The translations under genes and the position numbers were made by a program. This document shows, one piece after another, positions 32,041 through 38,954 of a stretch of DNA of 38,954 nucleotides (positions are counted from its first letter, which is position 1; each line of letters starts with the position of its first letter). Source of the stretch: Dechloromonas sp. (GTDB taxonomy: Bacteria > Pseudomonadota > Gammaproteobacteria > Burkholderiales > Rhodocyclaceae); assembly GCA_017302355.1 (NCBI GenBank), contig JAFLDQ010000012.1, positions 1 to 38,954 of the forward strand, in the 5' to 3' direction. The notes beneath the pieces are model-generated. The model made no database searches. It had not been told where the DNA came from and worked only from the letters and a program-made list of their open reading frames with translations.

Positions 32041-32180
32041 TGGTCGTTGCGCCAGTCGTGCAGCGTCTCCTGGCGCGGCGGCAGGGACGTCCTGTCGCTC
32101 TCGCGCTTGCTGATCAGGGGCAGCGCGACGCCCACCACGAACACCAGGCAAATGCCCAGCACGATCCAGCCCTCGTTCAT
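32037..32180 (-). CDS. Small single-pass membrane protein (47 aa)
   Basis: The 47-residue product has one hydrophobic helix (about 5-23, WIVLGICLVFVVGVALPLI) followed by a basic, polar tail ending HDWRNDQ. I do not recognise a family. It ends in an ATGA overlap with slyX, and the DHH gene follows, so the three are probably co-expressed. The high regularity of the start, helix and overlap makes it likely to be real despite its size. Confidence 0.65.
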   Translation of the reverse strand: MNEGWIVLGICLVFVVGVALPLISKRESDRTSLPPRQETLHDWRNDQ

Positions 32181-32433
32181 TGCGTCTATATGGACGCCTC
32201 CCGTTTGCCAAGGACGATGTTGGGTATGTTGGGACAGCTAGGCTGCAGTTCCATATCCGGCCTGTTGTGCAGGCTGGATTGCCTGCTGGCCCGGTTGGAA
32301 TCCGCTGATCCACGCCTCATTCTCCCGGAGGACTCGAAGTCCCGCACGCCATGCAGGCTTGGCGGGTCACGGTCTGACCTATTTGCCATCACACGTCTAT
32401 CGACCTTGCGCAACCTTTACGGCGGCCACTCCT

Positions 32434-32830
32434 TTCTCCAAGTGGTGGATATACACGTTGTGCGCCAGCCCCATACGGGCTGACTCACAAACTCCTTCTG
32501 GTGCGTCCGCTCATGGGCCAGCATCGCCCAGATCGTCCGCGCCATCTTGTTGGCCAGCCCCACCACCGCCACATTCAGCAGCCGGCGCTGGCGTAATTCC
32601 GTGACCCACGGTCCGGGGTCTTTGGCATGGGTCAAGACGGATCGAGCGCCGTGGATCAGCGGCGTGCGCAAGCAGGTGTCGCCCCGCTTGCTGATCCCCA
32701 GGAGCTTGATCCGCCCGCCGGTGCCGATCTGTCGTGATACCAGGACGGCGAAGGCGGCGAACTCTCTTCCGGACTTGAAGGCCCCGGCATCGCCCAGGAT
32801 GGCCACGGCAGCCGTCGCGGTGAGTGGTCA
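32434..32830 (-). mobile_element. Truncated IS110-family element (3' transposase end)
   Basis: About 397 bases match the end of the complete element at 35917-36312 with few differences. The coding part (32806 to about 32472) encodes only the C-terminal transposase domain (GRIKLLGISKRG, HERTHQKEFVSQPV). Similarity stops abruptly after GTGAGTGGTC at 32830. The original TAG stop is TGG here, so the frame reads on to 32417 with a foreign tail. The DEDD catalytic domain is missing, so it cannot move itself. No gene is recognisable in the 139 bases between it and the sulP end, nor in the 253 bases before it. Confidence 0.85.
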
Positions 32831-32969
32831 TCAACCCCCCGTACCGAGTTTGGTCAGCGGATGGGTCGCCCGCGTCCACGGCTCATGTGTGCGAGGCGAC
32901 GAACGGTGCGGCACCTACCTGAAGCCGGCTTGCGGGCCATGCGAGAGATCCGGGCAGGACGGGCTTCGT

Positions 32970-34718
32970 CTACGACCATGCTCCGCCAGCCAGACGGCCC
33001 TCGGTGGTGTTCCCCTTCGGGGCGACGGATGGCCGTTCATAGTCCGCCACGACGGCATGAACGGAGCCGTAGATGGCATCTCTGCCAATGAGTTCGGTGA
33101 TGCCGTAGCGATCGAGCTGACCGCGCAGGGCTCCCGACACATTGGCGAACACCAGCCGGACGCCCTGTTCCTTGAGCACCGTGTTGGTGTCACGCAACAT
33201 CGCTGCTGCCGAGAAGTCCACGTCGCCGATTGCCGCTGCCTCGATGCACAAGCAGGCCAGGGGCGGTTGCGTCTCGAGTTTCGCCAGATGGAATACCTCT
33301 TCGGCAAACTGCCCGGCGTTGGCGTAGTAGAGGCTATGGCTGAAAAGGTAAACCAGCAGACCCGGCGCAATCTGTTGCGGCTCGCTCAGCGGAACGGTCT
33401 GCCAACCTTTCTTCTTCTTGTCCGCTGCGATGATCGCGTTGCTGCCCCGATAGCCGCGCCGCACATGATCGAGTAGCGACAGCACCATGGCCACGATGAT
33501 TCCCTGCTCGACACCGATGACGACCACCGTGGCTGCCGTCAGCAGGGCCACCCAGAATTCGGCGCGCGCCTGGGCGAAGATCCGCCGCATCCCCTGGACA
33601 TCGCTCATCCGTACGGCCACCAGAAAAACGATGGCGGACAGTACGGCGGTAGGCAGGTGGGCCAGGGGTTCGGTTAGAAACAGCAGGACCAGCAGCACGA
33701 GGACACAGGTGGTGAGCTGGGCGACCTGGCTGCGGCCGCCGCCACTGTCGACCATCGCCGTGTTGGTCGGACTGCCGTTGACGATGAAGGTGCCGGACAA
33801 ACCGGCGCCGATGTTAGCCATGCCCAGTGCCGCCATGTCCACATTTTCGTCGAAGCGGTCGCCGTACTTCGCGGCATAGGAGCGTGACGTCGCGGCACTC
33901 TGTGCGAGAATGACCACGAAGCAGGCAAAGGCGATCGGCAACAGCTTCTGGAGCAGCGGCCAGCTCCACTGGACATGCGGCAGGCCGAACGCCGGCAGAC
34001 CGCTCGGAACGGCGCCGAGCGTCTCCAGATGGGCGCCCAGATTGAGTGCCCAACTGACGCCAATGGCGGCGACCACGGCGATGAGGCCGCCCGGGATACG
34101 GTCGGAGATCCGCCGGCCGCCAACGATTACCACCAGCACGGCGAGCGAGACCGCCACGGCATGGAGATTGGTCTGCCCAATCTGCTGCAGGTCGTGCGCG
34201 ATCTGCCGAAGCGGCTCGTTGCTGATGCGCTGTAGGCCCAGCATGCCGGAAATCTCGAGCAGCGATACCTGAATTCCCACTCCGGTCATGAAGCCGGTGA
34301 GAACCGTGCGCGAGAGAAAGTCGGCCAGAAAGCCGAGTCGCAGCACGCGTGCGGCAATCATCAGGAGGCCCGCCATCAGCGCCAGCAGGCTGCACAGCGC
34401 AAGCCACTCGTGCGAACCGCGTACCGCCAGGCCGGTGAGGCCGGCCGCGACCACCGCTGCCGTCGCCGAATCGGCGCCCACCGAGAGATGCCGCGACGAA
34501 CCGAAGATGGCGAACAGGCCCATCGGAATCAGAATCGTATAGAGGCCGGTGATCACCGGCGTGCCGATGATCTTGGTGTATCCCATCGTTCCCGGAATGG
34601 CGAGCGCGGCGAGAGTGAAGCCGGCCAGCACGTCACGTCCCAGGCCAGAACGGTCGAGCGGTCGGATGCCCTGAAAAACGGGCAACCTGAAACTCGGCTC
34701 TGCGTCATCTCGCGTCAT
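32970..34718 (-). CDS. SulP-family anion permease with STAS domain
   Basis: The 582-residue inner-membrane protein has the SulP transmembrane domain (about 25-430; VLAGFTLAALAIPGTMGYTKI near the start, GSPTNTAMVDSGGGRSQVA in the middle) and a C-terminal STAS domain (about 455-560). Members carry sulfate, bicarbonate or other anions; the substrate cannot be read from sequence. The start has a strong GAGGAGG ribosome-binding site. Together with ppk2 it forms the segment bracketed by the two IS110 copies. Confidence 0.9.
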   Translation of the reverse strand: MTRDDAEPSFRLPVFQGIRPLDRSGLGRDVLAGFTLAALAIPGTMGYTKIIGTPVITGLYTILIPMGLFAIFGSSRHLSVGADSATAAVVAAGLTGLAVRGSHEWLALCSLLALMAGLLMIAARVLRLGFLADFLSRTVLTGFMTGVGIQVSLLEISGMLGLQRISNEPLRQIAHDLQQIGQTNLHAVAVSLAVLVVIVGGRRISDRIPGGLIAVVAAIGVSWALNLGAHLETLGAVPSGLPAFGLPHVQWSWPLLQKLLPIAFACFVVILAQSAATSRSYAAKYGDRFDENVDMAALGMANIGAGLSGTFIVNGSPTNTAMVDSGGGRSQVAQLTTCVLVLLVLLFLTEPLAHLPTAVLSAIVFLVAVRMSDVQGMRRIFAQARAEFWVALLTAATVVVIGVEQGIIVAMVLSLLDHVRRGYRGSNAIIAADKKKKGWQTVPLSEPQQIAPGLLVYLFSHSLYYANAGQFAEEVFHLAKLETQPPLACLCIEAAAIGDVDFSAAAMLRDTNTVLKEQGVRLVFANVSGALRGQLDRYGITELIGRDAIYGSVHAVVADYERPSVAPKGNTTEGRLAGGAWS

Positions 34719-34832
34719 CGTTCCTCCTCACCATCCGCGCGAACGACCCGCGCCTGGCAATCGGCAGACCCCCAGTGCAAGGGAAGGGTGCCTTCGTATC
34801 CTCAGCTGCATACGATGCCGCGGACTGTCGGC

Positions 34833-35039
34833 CAGGAGCCTGTCGGACTTGCTGGGTCGAAGCGCCACGGGGTAAGCAGGCAAAGCCGTGTAGCGGTTGC
34901 TCGCAAGGTAGTGGGAGACGAGCCCGGTTGTTCACGGGTCGCCAGCGAATGGTGCTTCCATGCGCACCGCAAGCCGGGGAAGAATGAGCCGTCTTCCCAC
35001 TTCTTGCCGCCGACCAGGTCAAGTTCGACAGGCTCCTAG
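34833..35039. mobile_element. MITE-like element with 27-bp imperfect terminal inverted repeats
   Basis: CAGGAGCCTGTCGGACTTG (34833-34851) with the following GGGTCG is repeated in inverted form at 35011-35039 (CGACC, then AAGTTCGACAGGCTCCT); the inner 17 bases match at 16 positions. The 207-base interior has no coding frame. This layout fits a non-autonomous element whose transposase is elsewhere. The right repeat supplies the stop codon of ppk2. The remainder of the 34719-35035 gap holds nothing else I can support, and no target duplication is clear. Confidence 0.6.
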
Positions 35040-35911
35040 GTTTTGCCATCACCCTTGGCCGCTTTATCTGCCCGCTGGTTCTGCGCTTCCACCGCAGCGT
35101 GGTACCTGGCGGTCACTGCCTGCAGATTGACCCGGGTCGGTGGCAGCTTCAACCCCATGCCGGCCATCGTGTCGGCGATGATCTGCGAGATGGCCAGGTT
35201 GCGGAACCACTTGTGGTTGGCCGGAATGACGTACCATGGCGCGCTCCTGGTGCTCGTCCTGCTCAATGCCTCTTCATAGGCTGCGACATACTCGGGCCAC
35301 AATTCCCGCTCCGAATAGTCGGCTTCGCTGATCTTCCAGTTACGCGCCGGATCGTCCAGTCGCTGCTTGAAACGGGCGAGTTGCTCCTCGGGGCTGATGT
35401 GCAGGAAGAACTTGAGGATGCGCGTGCCGTTCTGCACCAGGATCGCTTCGAAATCCTTGATCAGTGCGTAGCGTTTCGACCAGACGACCTTGGGCACCAG
35501 GTCGTGGACCCGCACGACGAGAACGTCCTCGTAGTGGGAGCGGTTGAAAACCACCACCTGTCCTGTCGCCGGTGTCCGCTGATGGGCTCGCCAGAGGAAA
35601 TCGTGCGCCGCTTCCTCGGCGCTCGGCTGTTTGAAACCAAATACCGACGTTCCCTGCGGGTTCATTCCCGTGAACAGGTGACGGACGACGCCATCCTTGC
35701 CGGCCGCATCGAGCGCCTGCAGCACGACCAGCAGCGACTGCTTGCCATCGGCGTAGAGCAACGCCTGCAACTCGTCCATCCGTGCGACGTTGCGCTGGAT
35801 CTCGGCCAAGGCCGTGTCACTGGAGGTGTGTTCACCGGTGAATGCCGGATCGATTGCGGCGAGGCTGAGTCGGGTGCCCGGCTTGACGAAGAATCGTTTG
35901 CTGTAGTCCAT
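35036..35911 (-). CDS. ppk2: Polyphosphate kinase 2 family protein
   Basis: The 291-residue protein has the PPK2 Walker A DAAGKDG (68-74), the Walker B segment FNRSHYEDV (122-130) and the following VRVHDL, and PPK2-type lid residues in the ISPEEQLARFKQRL stretch. It transfers phosphate between polyphosphate and nucleotides in the cytoplasm. The C-terminal tail (AAKGDGKT) ends at a TAG inside a MITE-like inverted repeat, so its last residues may differ from relatives. The upstream tip of the IS110 element ends six bases before the ATG and contributes GGAGA as a likely ribosome-binding site. Confidence 0.9.
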   Translation of the reverse strand: MDYSKRFFVKPGTRLSLAAIDPAFTGEHTSSDTALAEIQRNVARMDELQALLYADGKQSLLVVLQALDAAGKDGVVRHLFTGMNPQGTSVFGFKQPSAEEAAHDFLWRAHQRTPATGQVVVFNRSHYEDVLVVRVHDLVPKVVWSKRYALIKDFEAILVQNGTRILKFFLHISPEEQLARFKQRLDDPARNWKISEADYSERELWPEYVAAYEEALSRTSTRSAPWYVIPANHKWFRNLAISQIIADTMAGMGLKLPPTRVNLQAVTARYHAAVEAQNQRADKAAKGDGKT

Positions 35912-35916
35912 CGTCT

Positions 35917-37100
35917 GTCTCCAAGTGGTGGATACATGCGTTGTGCGCCAGCCCTATACGGGCTGACTCACAAACTCCTTCTGGTGCGTCCGCTCATGGG
36001 CCAGCATCGCCCAGATCGTCCGCGCCATCTTGTTGGCCAGCGCCACCACCGCCACATTCAGCAGCCGGCGCTGGCGTAATTCCGTGACCCACGGTCCGGG
36101 GTCTTTGGCATGGGTCAAGACGGATCGAGCGCTGTGGATCAGCGGCGTGCGCAAGCAGGTGCCGCCCCGCTTGCTGATCCCCAGGAGCTTGATCCGCCCT
36201 CCGGTGCCGATCTGTCGTGGCGCCAGGACGGCGAAGGCGGCGAACTCTCTTCCGGACTTGAAGGCCCTGGCATCGCCCAGGATAGCCTCGGCAGCCGTCG
36301 CGGTGAGTGGTCCGACTCCGGGGATTTCAGCAATACGCTTGCAGGCGTCGTCTTGCTTGAGCCACAGCTGGATGCGCTGCTTGATGGCGGCGATCTCGCC
36401 ATCCAGCTTCTTGATGCGCGCCCATTGCTCGCGCAGGGTATCGATGACCATCGCCGGCAACCGGTCGGCCAGTCGGGCCAGCGCTTCGGCGAGGTCTTTC
36501 CTGACTCCGGCCTTGCCTTGCGGCATGACTTCGCCGTATTCGGTGAGCAACCTCCGCAGGCCGTTGATCTGGGCGGTACGGAACTTGACCAACTGACTCC
36601 TCATGCGGTGCGGCGCGAGGATCGCCTGTTGCTCTTCGGTCTTGATGGCGACCGCCTTGACATCCGGCTCCTGGACCGCGGTCCAGATGGCCCGGGCATC
36701 CTGCCGGTCGTTCTTGTTGCCGGTGACAAACGGCTTTACCGCTTTGCCCGGCAGGAGCCTGACCGGGTGGCCCATCGCCGTGAGTTTCCGCGCCCAGGGC
36801 TGCGCGCCGCCACAGGCTTCCTTGCCAATGAGGCACGACTGCCGGTTGGCGGCGTGTTCAAAAAACCTCTCGCGTTTGATCTGCAGACTCACGATCTCTC
36901 CGGTTTCCCTGTCAATCCAGTGCAACTGAAATACCCGCTTGGCGATATCGATGCCGACAACGTTCTTGCCACCATTCATTTCGGACCCTCCGGTTTGCCT
37001 GTGAAACCTTGGGCGCTTCGATGCCGTCGGCCCGTGAGGGTCCACCCTTCAATCCACCGCCACCGCAGAGCTATCCACGGCGCCGGGCGCCACAGATCCC
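35917..37100 (-). mobile_element. IS110-family insertion sequence, complete
   Basis: The left end (TCTCCAAGTGGTGGATA, from 35917) is shared with the truncated copy at 32434. The right end is estimated between about 37045 and 37100 and was not fixed. There is about 37 bp after the transposase gene and roughly 100 bp before it. The longer leader before the transposase has inverted repeats (GGACCCTC 36983-36990 and GAGGGTCC 37036-37043) and is where IS110-group elements encode a bridge RNA. The element is in the same orientation as the remnant. Confidence 0.8.
35954..36979 (-). CDS. IS110-family transposase
   Basis: The 341-residue protein (from MNGGKNVV) has the DEDD-type RuvC-like domain with VGIDIAKRVF (first Asp), GKEACGG (Glu) and NDRQDARAIW (two Asp), a coiled-coil middle, the IAEIPGVGPLTA helix-hairpin-helix-like segment, and the C-terminal Tnp domain with GGRIKLLGISKRGG. 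All expected catalytic parts are present, so it looks intact. ATG 36979 is preferred over the frame's upstream start at 37045, which reads through the proposed bridge-RNA region. Confidence 0.9.
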   Translation of the reverse strand: MNGGKNVVGIDIAKRVFQLHWIDRETGEIVSLQIKRERFFEHAANRQSCLIGKEACGGAQPWARKLTAMGHPVRLLPGKAVKPFVTGNKNDRQDARAIWTAVQEPDVKAVAIKTEEQQAILAPHRMRSQLVKFRTAQINGLRRLLTEYGEVMPQGKAGVRKDLAEALARLADRLPAMVIDTLREQWARIKKLDGEIAAIKQRIQLWLKQDDACKRIAEIPGVGPLTATAAEAILGDARAFKSGREFAAFAVLAPRQIGTGGRIKLLGISKRGGTCLRTPLIHSARSVLTHAKDPGPWVTELRQRRLLNVAVVALANKMARTIWAMLAHERTHQKEFVSQPV

Positions 37101-37268
37101 TCTACACTGAAGGCGACCGGCGCGGTGGGTAACCCGTGTTCAGCGCTCACGGGGCGGGAGACGTCCATTCAATTCTCCCGGAAAGCCGGGGCATCTTACC
37201 GCGATAGCTGCGCAACGTCGCGTGAGCTTTGGTATCTTTCGGCCATCGTACCCGAGACACCGGCGACC

Positions 37269-38573
37269 ATGGAAATATCCGAGCATTCCCGGGGACTGGC
37301 CCGCGACCTTCTCGATTTCATCGACGCCAGCCCCAGTCCCTGGCATGCCGTCGAGACCATGGCCGAGCGTCTGCGGCAGGGCGGATTCGTCGCCTTGCGT
37401 GAGGACGAGCGCTGGCGACTGGAGGCTGGCGGGCGTTACTTCGTCATTCGCGGCGGCGGGTCGATCGTTGCCTTCGTGATCGGCAGGGACAAGCTGGAGA
37501 CGTGCGGCTTCCGGCTGGTCGGCGCGCATACCGATTCGCCCGGCCTGCGTGTCAAGCCGAAGGCGTTGCAGGCCGGGGACGGCCTGCTCAGGGTCGGGGT
37601 CGAGGTCTATGGCGGGCCACTCCTGGCGACCTTCGCCGACCGTGACCTGAGCCCGGCCGGGCGCGTTGCCGTGCGCGACGGTGAGGGCATAACGATGCGC
37701 CTCGTGCATTTCGCCGAGCCGCTGCTGCGCTTGCCCAACCTGGCGATCCACATGAACCGCGAGGTCAACGAGAATGGCCTCAAGTTCAACAAGCAGACCG
37801 AGTTGCCGCTGTTGCTCGGCCTTGCCGGCGACGGAGCCCCTGACGACGGACGATTCCATTCGCTGCTGGCGACGCGGCTCGCGGTTCCCCCGGACGCCAT
37901 CCTGAGCTGGGAACTCGCCGTCTGCGACACGCAGCCCGGGGCGTTCTGGGGCGCCGCGCGTGAGTTCGTCGCCGATTGCCAGATCGACAATCTGGCGTCG
38001 TGCCACGCCGGGTTGACCGCGCTTCTCGGCGCCGAAAGTCCGGCGACGACCAATGTCTGCGCCTTTTTCGACCATGAGGAAGTCGGGAGCGAGAGCGCCG
38101 CCGGCGCCGGCGGCAGTTTCCTCGCCGACGTCCTGCGGCGGATCGCGGCCACTGCCAGCCTCGACGACGAGGGCTTCCGCTGTGCGCTGGCACGCAGTTT
38201 CTTCATCAGCGCCGACATGGCGCACGCCTACCACCCGAATTTCCCGGCCGCCTACGAGCCGGCGCATCGGGTTGCGGTCAACGGCGGTCCGGTGATCAAA
38301 ACCAACGCCAACCAGCGCTACAGCACCGGGGCCGAGAGCGCCGCGCGCTTCATCCGGCTGTGCGAGAAGGTCGGCGTTCCCTGGCAGCAATATGCCCACC
38401 GCGGCGACCTCGGCTGCGGCAGCACCATCGGCCCGGTCATCGCGGCCGGCCTCGGGGTGGCGAGTGTCGATGTCGGTTCGCCGATGTGGGCGATGCACAG
38501 CATCCGCGAGAGTGCCGGGGTGCTCGATCATGGCTACCTGATCGCCGCGCTGACCGCCGGGTTTTCGGAGTGA
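37269..38573 (+). CDS. apeB: M18-family aspartyl aminopeptidase
   Basis: The 434-residue protein has the M18 metal and active-site motifs GAHTDSPGLRVKP (about 85-97), FFDHEEVGSES (about 266-276), SADMAHAYHPN (about 311-321) and MHSIRES (about 405). These are typical of cytoplasmic zinc/cobalt aminopeptidases that remove N-terminal acidic residues. ATG 37269 was chosen for the MEISEHSRGLARDLLDFIDASPSPWH start; the open frame upstream runs into the IS element and is not homologous. Symbol is by family and not certain. Confidence 0.9.
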   Translation: MEISEHSRGLARDLLDFIDASPSPWHAVETMAERLRQGGFVALREDERWRLEAGGRYFVIRGGGSIVAFVIGRDKLETCGFRLVGAHTDSPGLRVKPKALQAGDGLLRVGVEVYGGPLLATFADRDLSPAGRVAVRDGEGITMRLVHFAEPLLRLPNLAIHMNREVNENGLKFNKQTELPLLLGLAGDGAPDDGRFHSLLATRLAVPPDAILSWELAVCDTQPGAFWGAAREFVADCQIDNLASCHAGLTALLGAESPATTNVCAFFDHEEVGSESAAGAGGSFLADVLRRIAATASLDDEGFRCALARSFFISADMAHAYHPNFPAAYEPAHRVAVNGGPVIKTNANQRYSTGAESAARFIRLCEKVGVPWQQYAHRGDLGCGSTIGPVIAAGLGVASVDVGSPMWAMHSIRESAGVLDHGYLIAALTAGFSE

Positions 38574-38668
38574 GCGATCCGGCCGGCAGCATCGGGGATT
38601 TCCGGCGGGTGCGATTCAAACTGATGTGGAATAGTCTTGCCCAGTATCGCAGCCAGAGGAGAAAGGAA

Positions 38669-38954
38669 ATGGAGAGACTGACACGCGAGGCGGAACTGGT
38701 GGAGCGGTTAAAGGTGCACCCGCCACTGCTGGCCAGGGTGGAATCGATTTTGTCGGCGGTAGAGAACGAGGCCGGCGCCGTGCAAGAGGCGGATGCCGCG
38801 GAACAGCGGCTGATTGACGAATTGCGTCAACTGGGTCGGGAATCGCTGACGGCCTGGGCGCAGCATCAGGTGCAGAAAACGACCGAGGAAGCGAGGCGGG
38901 CGGAGGGCGTGTGGCGCGAAGGTAAAAAAACTCTGCTGGCACAGCACCTTCGGG
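38669..38954 (+). CDS. Probable transposase N-terminus (ISKra4/UPF0236-like), cut by the window end
   Basis: The open frame starts at ATG 38669 after GAGGAGAAAGG and runs off the window (95 codons). It is a charged, helical sequence (LTREAELVERLKVHPPLL, AEQRLIDELRQLGRESL, WAQHQVQKTTEEARR) that resembles the start of the ISKra4/UPF0236-type transposases common in betaproteobacteria. The catalytic part is outside the window, so the assignment is tentative. Confidence 0.45.
   Translation, partial: MERLTREAELVERLKVHPPLLARVESILSAVENEAGAVQEADAAEQRLIDELRQLGRESLTAWAQHQVQKTTEEARRAEGVWREGKKTLLAQHLR

Noticed and set aside
32186..32413. 75-codon - strand frame before the IS remnant
   Set aside because: Low-complexity Ser/Arg-rich sequence with no start signal or pattern.

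Overview
The window is high-GC chromosomal DNA of a Gram-negative bacterium, most likely a betaproteobacterium of the Rhodocyclales (Azonexus, Dechloromonas or Candidatus Accumulibacter-like). The grounds are gene content: HpnCDE squalene synthesis, PgaABCD exopolysaccharide secretion with an outer-membrane porin, a PPK2-type polyphosphate kinase, SlyX, and a symporter of the VC_2705 type. The genus is inference.

Region 1 (6-8466, +) is a tightly packed seven-gene unit: a membrane sensor/histidine-kinase-like protein fused to a DEDDh exonuclease; a bare DUF294 nucleotidyltransferase; a cNMP-binding/CBS/DUF294 protein; a bare exonuclease-fold protein with most catalytic residues lost; a sodium:solute symporter large subunit; its DUF4212 small subunit; and a small membrane protein. 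Each of two enzyme folds occurs twice, once with an N-terminal sensory part and once without. A regulatory apparatus for carboxylate (probably acetate) uptake is the simplest reading, but the mechanism is unknown.

Region 2 (8502-about 21490) is accessory DNA behind tRNA-Ser(GGA). A 14-bp copy of the tRNA 3' end recurs at 15156, and a second 17-bp repeat spanning the tRNA end and its flank recurs at 21453. This fits two tandem islands, each with its own tyrosine integrase (13763-15010 and 15347-16507). Island 1 carries a YpsA-like/NTF2-like/thioredoxin-like fusion protein, a partner of unknown function, the tail of an hsdR gene and an AbiE-type toxin-antitoxin pair with a tandem operator. Island 2 is a damaged defence region: a phage ORF6C-domain fragment, an ATPase tail, a methyltransferase N-terminus fused in frame to a DUF3696 ATPase that has lost its P-loop, a frameshifted PIN-like nuclease, an RNA-ligase-like protein and an HNH nuclease.

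Region 3 (21676-30641) holds a crotonase on the + strand, then seven overlapping genes on the - strand in transcription order hpnC-hpnD-hpnE-pgaA-pgaB-pgaC-pgaD. Squalene synthesis and poly-N-acetylglucosamine export are coupled by a 4-base ATGA overlap between hpnE and pgaA.

Region 4 (30694-38954) has tRNA-Leu(TAG), a small operon (47-aa membrane protein, slyX, DHH phosphoesterase), then a sulP-ppk2 segment bracketed by a 397-bp remnant and a complete copy of the same IS110-family element in the same orientation. The IS tip lies against the ppk2 start codon and a MITE-like repeat supplies its stop codon. The window ends with an M18 aminopeptidase and the start of a probable transposase.
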